DNA of 7,138 nt from Actinomycetota bacterium (lineage in GTDB: Bacteria > Actinomycetota > Actinomycetes > Propionibacteriales > Nocardioidaceae). How positions within the stretch are numbered: the first letter of the stretch is position 1; each line of letters opens with the position of its first letter. Where the stretch lies: the NCBI GenBank assembly GCA_009702305.1, contig WLIH01000132.1, forward strand, positions 1-7,138. Reading direction: 5' to 3'. The notes under the pieces are model-generated. The model saw only the letters and a program-made list of their open reading frames with translations, was not told where the DNA came from and ran no database searches. This document shows positions 1 through 6,319 of the stretch, one piece after another. The position numbers were made by a program, and so were the translations under genes.

Positions 1-699
1 CACGATCGTGGGGCCGAGGTTGTCCTTGACGAGGTTGACGCTCGCGGTGATCGCCTCGATGGGCGACATGTTCTTGTCGATCACGAAGAACAGGCTGTAG
101 CTGGTGGCGAAGCCGACCACCAGACCGGGCAGGTAGCACAGGATCGTGCCGACGAAGGTCGCCGCCGCGATGATCACGCTGGTGACCAGCACCGGCACGA
201 TCTTGTCGGTCTTGAAGACCTCGGACACGGTGAACGCGCGACCCTCGGTGATGCCGAGAGCACCGCGGATCAGTCCGGCTCCGACGACCTGGGCGGCGAT
301 CAGGATGAGCGCGCTGATCAGGGCCTGCACGATCAGGGTCGCGAAGAACCCGGACCCGTCGTCGCAGGTGAAGACGCCGTCCTCGGTGCTGCACGAGGCA
401 CCGCTGAGCAGCACGCTCTGGATGCCGATACCGATGCCGACCATCACGCCGATCGCGATCAGCAGGGCGAGCGCGGCCAGCAGGATCTGGGAGACGTTCG
501 CCTGGAACTTGGCCCAGCCGTAGGACAGCGCGGCGCCGAGGTCCCAGTCGGGACCGGCCGGGCCGCCGTAGCCGCCGGCGGGCGGCGGAGCGCCGTACCC
601 TCCATCGGCCGGCGGAGGCGGAGGCGGCGGCGGGGCGCCGTAGCCGCCGGCGGGCGGCTCGGTGGGCGGTGGTCCGGCAGGCGGTTCGTACGACGACAT
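1..699 (-). CDS. Membrane protein with Pro/Gly-rich N-terminal tail (3' end outside window)
   Basis: The ATG at 699-697 opens a frame that stays open to the window edge, giving 233 visible residues without a stop. The start is supported by AGGAG (minus strand, 711-707) 7 nt upstream. Residues 1-50 are a low-complexity tail rich in Pro, Gly and Tyr, with a run of eight prolines (23-30) and three GGYG units. The tail is followed by an amphipathic stretch (LSYGWAKFQ, 58-66) and at least three hydrophobic segments, about 70-98, 118-144 and 167-207. The last is probably two spans. A short polar loop (99-117) carries two cysteines, C103 and C112, which could form a disulfide if exported. The architecture is common among uncharacterised actinobacterial membrane proteins whose disordered cytoplasmic tail precedes a multi-span domain. 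I cannot name the family or substrate. It is divergent from the rest of the window, so it is its own transcription unit. Confidence 0.85.
   Translation of the reverse strand, partial: MSSYEPPAGPPPTEPPAGGYGAPPPPPPPPADGGYGAPPPAGGYGGPAGPDWDLGAALSYGWAKFQANVSQILLAALALLIAIGVMVGIGIGIQSVLLSGASCSTEDGVFTCDDGSGFFATLIVQALISALILIAAQVVGAGLIRGALGITEGRAFTVSEVFKTDKIVPVLVTSVIIAAATFVGTILCYLPGLVVGFATSYSLFFVIDKNMSPIEAITASVNLVKDNLGPTIV
564..657. repeat. Direct repeat within the Pro/Gly-rich tail coding region
   Basis: A perfect 22-bp direct repeat occurs at 564-585 and 636-657. The two copies are 72 bp (24 codons) apart, so they are in frame. Each encodes a PPAGGYG unit of the tail; a diverged third unit (PADGGYG, residues 30-36) lies between them. 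The arrangement is consistent with expansion of the tail by in-frame duplication or slippage, and tail length may therefore vary between strains (inference). Confidence 0.8.
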
Positions 700-706
700 C
701 GTGGGT

Positions 707-750
707 CTCCTGGGGGTGTCCGATTGAACGGTCCGGAGCCTGTGAACCTA
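707..750 (-). promoter_or_regulatory. Probable promoter and ribosome binding site of the leftward membrane protein gene
   Basis: On the minus strand a TAGGTT hexamer (750-745) fits the actinobacterial housekeeping -10 pattern TANNNT. A TTGCGT lies 15 nt further upstream (771-766), slightly closer than the usual 16-18 nt. Transcription would start near 738, giving a leader of about 40 nt that includes AGGAG at 711-707. The assignment rests on pattern only. Confidence 0.4.
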
Positions 751-824
751 GTGGTTGAGCCGGAAACGCAACAGTGGTGGTCGTCACGACCGGTCGCCCG
801 GGCCTGCTGCGACCGGCGCCGGAG

Positions 825-836
825 CATGATGGGCGC
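825..836 (+). promoter_or_regulatory. Possible -10 element for a leaderless oxidoreductase transcript
   Basis: CATGAT at 825-830 matches NANNNT and ends exactly 6 nt before the ATG at 837. This would put the transcription start at or next to the start codon. A GGAG at 821-824 is 12 nt from the ATG, too far for a normal ribosome binding site. No clear -35 is visible. The same spacing occurs ahead of 4268 and 6320. Confidence 0.35.
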
Positions 837-3221
837 ATGAGCCGCACGCGCCCGGTCCGGGAGATCGACGAGACCGACCTGGAGGTGGGGGGCACGTCGC
901 ATGCGGCCGCCGGCGTGACGGCCGTGGCCGTCGCCATGAAGCGCGCGGTCGACCAGATGGGCGTCGCGCGCACCGCCCGGACGCTGCTCAAGCTCAACCA
1001 GGCCGACGGGTTCGACTGCCAGGGCTGCGCCTGGCCCGACCCGGACCCGGAGCACCGCCACACCGCGGAGTTCTGTGAGAACGGCGCCAAGGCGGTCGCC
1101 GAGGAGGCCACCAAGCGCCTGCTGGGCCGGTCGTTCTTCGCCGAGCACGCGATCGAGTCGCTGCGCGAGCGCAGCGACTACTGGCTCGGTCAGCAGGGCA
1201 GGATCACCGAGCCGATGGTGCTGCGAGCCGGCGCGACCCACTACGAGCCGATCTCCTGGGACGACGCCTTCGAGCTGGTCGCCGGGCACCTGCGCGGGCT
1301 CGAGTCGCCGGACCAGGCGATCTTCTACACCTCCGGCAAGGTCTCCAACGAGGCGGCGTTCGCCTACCAGCTGTTCGTGCGCTCCTTCGGCACCAACAAC
1401 CTGCCGGACTGCTCCAACATGTGCCACGAGTCGACCTCGGTCGGACTCGCCGAGGTCATCGGCATCGGCAAGGGATCGGTCAGCCTCGAGGACATCCACG
1501 AGGCCGAGCTGATCGTGGTCGCCGGGCAGAACCCGGGCACCAATCACCCCCGGATGCTCAGCGCCCTCGAGATCGCCAAGCAGCGCGGCGCCCGGATCCT
1601 CGCGATCAACCCGCTGCGCGAGGCAGGCCTGGTGCGGTTCAAGAATCCCCAGTCGCCGCGCGGCGTGATCGCCGGCACCGCGCTGGCCGACCTCCACCTC
1701 CCCGTGCGGATCAACGGCGACCTGGCGCTCTTCCAGGCGATCGGGTCGCTGCTGCTCGAGTGGGACGCCGTCGACCACGACTTCGTCGCCTCGCACACCC
1801 ACGGCTTCGAGGAGTACGCCGCCCACCTGGCCGAGCTCGACTGGGAGGCCGTGCTGCGGGCGACCGGGCTCGAGCGCGACCTGATCGAGCAGGCGGCCCG
1901 GATGTTCGCCGACTCGGGCGCGACGGTCGTGTGCTGGGCGATGGGCATCACCCAGCACCGCAACTCGGTCGCGACCGTCAAGGAGATCGCCAACGTCGCC
2001 TTCCTGCAGGGCAACATCGGCAGGCCGGGAGCGGGGCTGTGTCCGGTCCGCGGCCACTCCAACGTGCAGGGCGACCGGACGATGGGCATCTGGGAGCGAG
2101 TGCCGGACCACTTCCTCGACGCGCTGCGCGACGAGTTCGCGATCACGCCGCCGCGCGAGCACGGCCTCGACACCGTCGCGTCGATCACCGCCCTCCACGA
2201 CGGCGAGGCCCGGGTCTTCGTCGGCATGGGCGGCAACTTCGTCTCCGCAGCCCCCGACACCGAGGTCACCGAGGAGGCGATGCGTCGCGCCGACCTCACC
2301 GTCCACGTCTCCACGAAGCTCAACCGCTCCCACGTCGTGCATGGCCGGGAGGCGCTGATCCTGCCGGCGCTGGGCCGCAGCGAGAAGGACCTCACCGGCG
2401 GGCGAGAGCAGCGCGTGACGGTGGAGGACTCGATGTCGGCGGTCCACGCGTCGCGCGGACCGCTCCGACCGGCCTCTCGTCACCTGCGCTCGGAGGTCGA
2501 CATCGTCTGCTCGCTCGCGCTCGCGACCCTCGGCTGCGACCACGTCGTGCCGTGGGCCGAGATGCGCGCCGACTACGGAGAGATCCGCCGCCGCATCGCC
2601 CGGGTTGTGCCGGGCTGCGCGGCGTACGACGAGTTGGTCGCCCAGCCCGGAGGCTTCGTGCTCCCGCACCCCCCGCGCGACTCGCGCACCTTCCCGACCG
2701 CTGTCGGCAGGGCCGTCTTCACCGTCAGTCCGATCGACGTGCTGCACGTGCCCGAGGGCCGGCTGCTGCTCCAGACGCTGCGCTCCCACGACCAGTTCAA
2801 CACCACGATCTACGGACTCGACGACCGCTACCGCGGGGTCAAGGGCGGGCGTCGCGTCGTGTTCGTGCACCCCGACGACATCGCCGCGCTCGGGCTCGCT
2901 GCCGACCAGGTCGTCGACATCGTCAGCGAGTGGACGACCTCCGACGGGTCGGTGGTCGAGCGCCGCGCGCCGGCGTTCCGCGTCGTGGCCTACGAGCAGC
3001 CCCGTGGCTGCGCCGCCGCCTACTACCCCGAGACCAACCCGCTGATCCCGCTCGACTCGACGGCCGTCGGCAGCAACTGCCCGACCTCGAAGTCGGTCGT
3101 GGTGCGCCTCGAGCACAGCGCCGGCGGTGCGGCCGGGATCGCGAGCGACGCCGGAGCGCTGACCCCGGACGGCCGCGGCGACGGGGCCAAGCGCCGGGTC
3201 GATCCCGACCAGCTGAGCTGA
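837..3221 (+). CDS. FdhF/YdeP family molybdopterin oxidoreductase (formate dehydrogenase alpha-like)
   Basis: This 794-residue protein belongs to the molybdopterin oxidoreductase superfamily, in the YdeP branch (E. coli YdeP, about 759 residues, is linked to acid resistance; its substrate is unknown). An N-terminal cysteine motif comes first: DCQGC (C61, C64) and FCENG (C80). The bis-MGD catalytic domain follows, from about residue 110 to 560. NMCHESTSVGL places Cys196-His197 where E. coli FdhF has Sec140-His141, so a cysteine is the expected Mo ligand. GQNPGTN (230-236), INPLRE (from 257), WAMGITQH (367-374) and GNIGRPGAG followed by PVRGHSNVQG (392 onward) are classic cofactor-binding segments. 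The C-terminal molydop-binding domain runs from about 643 to 757 and holds LRSHDQFNTT, followed by a poorly conserved tail. I chose ATG 837. An upstream in-frame GTG at 774 would add 21 atypical residues. No twin-arginine signal is seen, so the enzyme is probably cytoplasmic. The pirin gene follows after 8 bp. No fdhD or electron-transfer subunit gene is in the window. Confidence 0.93.
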   Translation: MSRTRPVREIDETDLEVGGTSHAAAGVTAVAVAMKRAVDQMGVARTARTLLKLNQADGFDCQGCAWPDPDPEHRHTAEFCENGAKAVAEEATKRLLGRSFFAEHAIESLRERSDYWLGQQGRITEPMVLRAGATHYEPISWDDAFELVAGHLRGLESPDQAIFYTSGKVSNEAAFAYQLFVRSFGTNNLPDCSNMCHESTSVGLAEVIGIGKGSVSLEDIHEAELIVVAGQNPGTNHPRMLSALEIAKQRGARILAINPLREAGLVRFKNPQSPRGVIAGTALADLHLPVRINGDLALFQAIGSLLLEWDAVDHDFVASHTHGFEEYAAHLAELDWEAVLRATGLERDLIEQAARMFADSGATVVCWAMGITQHRNSVATVKEIANVAFLQGNIGRPGAGLCPVRGHSNVQGDRTMGIWERVPDHFLDALRDEFAITPPREHGLDTVASITALHDGEARVFVGMGGNFVSAAPDTEVTEEAMRRADLTVHVSTKLNRSHVVHGREALILPALGRSEKDLTGGREQRVTVEDSMSAVHASRGPLRPASRHLRSEVDIVCSLALATLGCDHVVPWAEMRADYGEIRRRIARVVPGCAAYDELVAQPGGFVLPHPPRDSRTFPTAVGRAVFTVSPIDVLHVPEGRLLLQTLRSHDQFNTTIYGLDDRYRGVKGGRRVVFVHPDDIAALGLAADQVVDIVSEWTTSDGSVVERRAPAFRVVAYEQPRGCAAAYYPETNPLIPLDSTAVGSNCPTSKSVVVRLEHSAGGAAGIASDAGALTPDGRGDGAKRRVDPDQLS

Positions 3222-3229
3222 GGAGAGCC
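3220..3229 (+). promoter_or_regulatory. Ribosome binding site of the pirin gene, overlapping the upstream stop codon
   Basis: GAGGAGAG begins within the oxidoreductase TGA (3219-3221) and lies 4-5 nt before the GTG at 3230. Because the site is covered by ribosomes finishing the upstream gene, the two are probably translationally coupled. The site also fixes GTG 3230 as the pirin start. Confidence 0.75.
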
Positions 3230-4207
3230 GTGAGCAACCTGGACCGCAGCCCCGACGAGGTCGTCTGCCAGGCCGGACCGACGGCTGCCTCGGCCGTCGA
3301 GGTGATGGGTCCGCGCGACGTGCCGCTCGGCGGTCCGCGGGCCATGCGCGTACGCCGGACGCTGCCGCAGCGCGGCCGCTCGCTGATCGGGGCCTGGTGC
3401 TTCGTCGACCACTACGGGCCCGACGACGTCGCCGAGTCCGGTGGCATGTCGGTGGCCCCGCATCCGCACACCGGGCTGCAGACGGTCAGTTGGCTGTTCA
3501 CCGGCGAGATCGAGCACCGCGACAGTGCCGGCCACCACGCGATGGTGCGGCCGGGGGAGGTCAACCTGATGACCGCCGGCCACGGCATCAGCCACTCCGA
3601 GGTCTCCACCCCCGACACGACCACCCTGCACGGCGCCCAGCTCTGGGTCGCCCTGCCGGAGGCGGCCCGCGACACCGCTGCGTCGTTCGCCCACCACGCG
3701 CCGGGTCCGCTGCGCGGCCAGGGGTGGGAGGCGCGGGTGTTCCTGGGCTCGCTGCTGGGCGACACGTCACCGGTCGCGACCGCGACGCCGCTGCTGGGCG
3801 CGGAGCTGCTCCTCGAGCCGGGTGCGCACCTGGCGCTCGACGTCGATGCGTCGTTCGAGCACGGGGTCCTGGTCGACCAGGGGAGCCTGACGGTGGCCGG
3901 CGAGCCGGTGGCGGCCCACGAGCTGGCCTACGTCCCGGCCGGTGCGTCCTGCCTCGACCTGCGCGCCGGCGACGAGCCGGTGCGGATGCTGGTGCTCGGC
4001 GGCGAGCCGTTCGGCGAGGCCATCGTCATGTGGTGGAACTTCGTGGGGCGCACCCACGAGGAGATCGTCGCGTCGCGCGACGCCTGGCAGGTGCAGCTGG
4101 TCGACGGAGCCCTGGTCGACGGCCGATTCGGCATCCCGGTCGGGCAGGACGTGGCGCCGATCCCGGCCCCGGAGCTGCCCCGGGCGCGGCTGCGCGAGCG
4201 GCGCTGA
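3230..4207 (+). CDS. Pirin family protein (Fe-binding bicupin)
   Basis: This is a 325-residue pirin. The N-terminal cupin holds all four expected metal ligands: His78 and His80 in the HPHTGLQT motif, and His122 and Glu124 in GHGISHSE. They match human pirin His56, His58, His101 and Glu103. The segment HTGLQTVSWLFTGEIEHRDS and the following PGEVNLMTAGHGISHSE region are highly characteristic. The second cupin (pirin C domain) covers about 200-290 and ends with GGEPFGEAIVMWWNFVGRTHEEI. Pirins are non-haem iron proteins. Some have quercetin 2,3-dioxygenase activity, others act as redox-sensing co-regulators, and Serratia pirin modulates pyruvate dehydrogenase. Which applies here cannot be told from sequence. 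The length is slightly above the usual 230-300 because of an N-terminal extension of about 20 residues. It follows the molybdoenzyme by 8 bp, with a Shine-Dalgarno that overlaps the stop, so the two are almost certainly co-expressed. Confidence 0.95.
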   Translation: MSNLDRSPDEVVCQAGPTAASAVEVMGPRDVPLGGPRAMRVRRTLPQRGRSLIGAWCFVDHYGPDDVAESGGMSVAPHPHTGLQTVSWLFTGEIEHRDSAGHHAMVRPGEVNLMTAGHGISHSEVSTPDTTTLHGAQLWVALPEAARDTAASFAHHAPGPLRGQGWEARVFLGSLLGDTSPVATATPLLGAELLLEPGAHLALDVDASFEHGVLVDQGSLTVAGEPVAAHELAYVPAGASCLDLRAGDEPVRMLVLGGEPFGEAIVMWWNFVGRTHEEIVASRDAWQVQLVDGALVDGRFGIPVGQDVAPIPAPELPRARLRERR

Positions 4208-4255
4208 GCCGATCGGCGACCCGCCGACGATGGCGGAGTAATTCGCGTGTGTCTC

Positions 4256-4267
4256 TAGAGTTAGACC
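4256..4267 (+). promoter_or_regulatory. Probable leaderless promoter (-10 TAGAGT) of the FAD-binding protein gene
   Basis: TAGAGT at 4256-4261 matches TANNNT and ends 6 nt before the ATG at 4268, which puts the likely transcript start on the start codon. No Shine-Dalgarno sequence precedes the ATG. The surrounding 4238-4265 stretch is noticeably more AT-rich than its neighbours. A short palindrome CTCTAGAG (4253-4260) overlaps the hexamer. No good -35 is seen. Confidence 0.5.
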
Positions 4268-5650
4268 ATGACGCACCAGGCCACGACTCGACCGTCCTCG
4301 GAGCCGATCGATCTCGCGACGCGCACCATCGCCGTGGTCGGAGGGGGTGCCAGTGGCGTCCTCACGACCTGGCACCTCCTCGCCTCGTCGCCCGACCCGG
4401 CTCTGCGGGTGCTGCTCTTCGAGGGGTCCGGGCAGCCGGGTCGTGGTGTCGCGTACTCCACCACCGACCCGCGGCACCTGCTCAACGTGCGGGCCCGCGA
4501 CATGAGCGCGTGCCCCGACGAGCCGAGCCACTTCGTCGCCTGGGCCGAGCGCGCCGGGCGACCGGTCGAGCCGACCGGCTTCCAGCCGCGGATGGTCTTC
4601 GGGGAGTACCTCACCGACCTGCTCGCCGAGGTCTCCGGTCCGCGTCTCGAGGTCGTCGGACACCGCGTGAGCGACGTCGTACGCCGTCCGGGCGGCTTCA
4701 GCGTGCGCAGCGGGGCCGGCGAGCACGCGGTCGAGTCCGTCGTGCTCGCCCACGGCAACGCTGCGCCCCGGTCCCTCGCGGTCGACGGCGTCGACCTGCC
4801 CGAGGCGTCGTGGCACGTCGCCAACCCCTGGGACGCCGCAGCCCTGGCCGGTCTCCCCGACGATGCGAGCGTGGTGCTGGTCGGCAGCGGGCTGACCGCC
4901 GTCGATGTCGCCATCTCGCTGCTGGAGGACGCGCCACGCCGCCGGGTCGTGATGCTCAGCCGTCAGGGCGAGCTGCCGCGCCCCCATCGGGTCGACACGT
5001 TCACCGCCTGGGTCACCGCGATCCCGACCGGCGCGCTGCGAGCCGACGACCTCGCCGACCTGGTCCGCGCTCAGGTCGAGGCGGCAGCGCGTCACGACGT
5101 CGACTGGCGCGCGGTGGTCGACGGGCTGCGGGGCGTGACCCAGTCGATCTGGCGTCGGCTCGACCTGGAGGAGCGCCGGCGGTTCCTCGCCGTGCACGCC
5201 CGGCAGTGGGAGGTGCATCGCCACCGGATGGCGCCGGAGGTCGCCGACCGCATCGCGGCGTACCGCAGCCAGGGTCGACTCACGCTCGCCGGTGGCGGGC
5301 TCACCTCCGTGGTCGCCGCGGGCGGCCGATGTCGGGTCGCCCTGCCCGGCGGCGACGTGGTGGCCGATGCCCTGGTCAACTGCACGGGCCCGATGACCGA
5401 CGTCACCCGCACCTGCGACCCGCTGCTGCGTGCCCTCGTCGAGCGGGGCACCGTCGCCCCCGACCCGCTGGCACTCGGTCTGTCGAGCACCAGCGGTGGC
5501 CTGCTGCTCGACCGCGACGGAGCTGTCGTGCCTGGCCTCTACGCCGTCGGACCGCCCCGCAAGGGCGCCCTCTACGAGTCCACCGCGGTCCCGGAGATCC
5601 GGGTGCAGGCCGCCGAGCTGGCCGCCCACCTGCTCGCCACCACCTCCTGA
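4268..5650 (+). CDS. FAD/NAD(P)-binding protein, YdhS-like (COG4529 type)
   Basis: This 460-residue protein is predicted to be a soluble flavoprotein oxidoreductase of unknown substrate. A first Rossmann fold begins at residue 20 with VVGGGASGV (G25, G27, G30), followed by the acidic strand end at E52 (LLFEGSG), typical of FAD ribose binding. GRGVAYST (58-65) and HLLNVRARDMS (70-80) are hallmark segments of the NAD_binding_9 / YdhS group. A second dinucleotide motif, VGSGLTAVD (G206, G208), would bind NAD(P)H. NCTGP (371-375) is the ATG-like motif that closes the FAD site. The C-terminal segment LYAVGPPRKGALYESTAVPEI completes the fold. Length and motif order fit the family. Members resemble N-hydroxylating and Baeyer-Villiger type monooxygenases, but I cannot assign a reaction. 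The 60-bp gap and apparent promoter make it a separate unit from the pirin gene. Confidence 0.9.
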   Translation: MTHQATTRPSSEPIDLATRTIAVVGGGASGVLTTWHLLASSPDPALRVLLFEGSGQPGRGVAYSTTDPRHLLNVRARDMSACPDEPSHFVAWAERAGRPVEPTGFQPRMVFGEYLTDLLAEVSGPRLEVVGHRVSDVVRRPGGFSVRSGAGEHAVESVVLAHGNAAPRSLAVDGVDLPEASWHVANPWDAAALAGLPDDASVVLVGSGLTAVDVAISLLEDAPRRRVVMLSRQGELPRPHRVDTFTAWVTAIPTGALRADDLADLVRAQVEAAARHDVDWRAVVDGLRGVTQSIWRRLDLEERRRFLAVHARQWEVHRHRMAPEVADRIAAYRSQGRLTLAGGGLTSVVAAGGRCRVALPGGDVVADALVNCTGPMTDVTRTCDPLLRALVERGTVAPDPLALGLSSTSGGLLLDRDGAVVPGLYAVGPPRKGALYESTAVPEIRVQAAELAAHLLATTS

Positions 5651-5659
5651 TCACGTGAG

Positions 5660-5700
5660 CCGTCGCACATGTGCGCGCAATAGGTGCACATAGGCGACGG
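5660..5700 (+). terminator. Two-part hairpin between the FAD-binding protein gene and tag
   Basis: CCGTCGC (5660-5666) pairs with GCGACGG (5694-5700). Inside it, after a 2x2 internal loop, ATGTGC (5669-5674) pairs with GCACAT (5686-5691), leaving an 11-nt loop. That gives 13 base pairs, starting 9 nt after the upstream stop codon. No T-run follows, but actinobacterial terminators often lack one. It could instead be a cis-acting element in the tag leader, since it ends 11 nt before the tag Shine-Dalgarno. Confidence 0.45.
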
Positions 5701-5711
5701 GTCGCGAGCGT

Positions 5712-5718
5712 GGGAGGG
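5712..5718 (+). promoter_or_regulatory. Ribosome binding site that fixes the tag start
   Basis: GGGAGGG lies 7 nt before the ATG at 5726. This favours that ATG over the in-frame GTG at 5684. Using the GTG would place the hairpin's right arm and this purine run inside the coding region, and would add 14 residues unlike any Tag N-terminus. Confidence 0.7.
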
Positions 5719-5725
5719 TGCGGGC

Positions 5726-6298
5726 ATGGGTCCGGTGACTGGCGACGACGGTCTCGCGCGCTGCCCCTGGGCCGGCGGCCCGGGCGTGATGCGCGACTAC
5801 CACGACACCGAGTGGGGCACGCGAGTGCACGGCGAGGCCGCCTACCTGGAGCGGCTCACCCTCGAGGCCTTCCAGTCGGGTCTGTCCTGGTCGACGATCC
5901 TGCTCAAGCGAGACGCGTTCCGCGAGGTGTTCGCCGGCTTCGACGCCGACGTGATCGCGGGCTTCGACGGTGTCGACCAGGCCCGACTGATGCTCGAGCC
6001 CCGCATCGTGCGCAACCGCCTCAAGATCGCGGCCGCCGTGACCAACGCCCGGGCGACGGTGGGGCTGCGCGAGTCCGGCGGGCTCGAGGAGTTCGTCCTG
6101 TCCTTCGCGCCGGCCGACCCGCCGGCGCCCACCGACACCGACGAGATGGCGACGACCTCGCCGGAGTCGCGGGCGTTGGCCAAGGGCCTGAAGAAGCACG
6201 GCTTCGCGTTCGTCGGGCCCACCACGATGCATGCGCTGATGGAGGCGATCGGGGTCTTCGACCCGCACCTGGTCGGCTGTCACCGCCGCGGCGCGTGA
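5726..6298 (+). CDS. tag: DNA-3-methyladenine glycosylase I
   Basis: This protein excises 3-methyladenine (and 3-methylguanine) from alkylated DNA as the first step of base excision repair. It has 190 residues against 187 in E. coli Tag, and aligns end to end. RCPW (C13), DYHDTEWG (H26) and DPHLVGC (H181, C185) supply the Cys-His-His-Cys zinc site that matches E. coli C4, H17, H175 and C179. EAFQSGLSW (E47, W55) corresponds to E. coli E38 and W46, which line the base-binding pocket. The stretch ALAKGLKKHGFAFVGPTT is also strongly conserved. The family's helix-hairpin-helix fold has no catalytic Asp of the AlkA type. Expression in E. coli is constitutive; nothing here shows an Ada-type control element. 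The next gene, lrgA, starts only 21 bp downstream but appears unrelated in function. Confidence 0.96.
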   Translation: MGPVTGDDGLARCPWAGGPGVMRDYHDTEWGTRVHGEAAYLERLTLEAFQSGLSWSTILLKRDAFREVFAGFDADVIAGFDGVDQARLMLEPRIVRNRLKIAAAVTNARATVGLRESGGLEEFVLSFAPADPPAPTDTDEMATTSPESRALAKGLKKHGFAFVGPTTMHALMEAIGVFDPHLVGCHRRGA

Positions 6299-6307
6299 GC
6301 GGCCTGC

Positions 6308-6319
6308 CACACTGACCGC
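6308..6319 (+). promoter_or_regulatory. lrgA: Possible -10 element for a leaderless lrgA transcript
   Basis: CACACT (6308-6313) fits NANNNT and ends 6 nt before the GTG at 6320, and no Shine-Dalgarno sequence is visible in the 21-bp gap after tag. If used, the promoter overlaps the end of tag. Its departure from TANNNT makes it weaker evidence than the site at 4256. Read-through from tag is the alternative. Confidence 0.35.

Noticed and set aside
146..523. A 125-codon plus-strand open frame opposite the leftward membrane protein
   Set aside because: Its Thr/Pro/Ser/Ala-rich translation shows no domain. The minus-strand frame has a good start, a ribosome binding site and clear membrane segments.
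774..836. Upstream GTG start at 774 for the oxidoreductase
   Set aside because: It adds 21 residues with no family resemblance, has no ribosome binding site, and overlaps the probable promoter. ATG 837 is the better start.
459..3116. An 885-codon open frame on the minus strand opposite the oxidoreductase gene, and a similar 620-codon one at 3767-5629
   Set aside because: The translations are low-complexity (Arg, Gly, Asp, Val, His rich) with no recognisable domain, and lie fully antisense to genes with clear family motifs. Long antisense frames are expected at this GC content and codon bias.
1421..3229. Upstream extension of the pirin frame into the oxidoreductase gene (open from 1421), which would suggest a fusion
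   Set aside because: The extension is Arg/Pro/Ala-rich out-of-frame translation of the oxidoreductase gene. A strong ribosome binding site and GTG at 3230 mark the real start.
4208..4227. Possible terminator after the pirin gene: the palindrome GCCGATCGGC (4208-4217) and a 5-bp stem TCGGC/GCCGA (4213-4227)
   Set aside because: The stems are short, mutually exclusive and lack a T-run. Structures of this strength are common by chance in such GC-rich DNA.
5684..5725. GTG at 5684 as the start of tag
   Set aside because: The 14 extra residues would be encoded by the hairpin and ribosome binding site region. ATG 5726 has a well-placed GGGAGGG and gives the usual family length.
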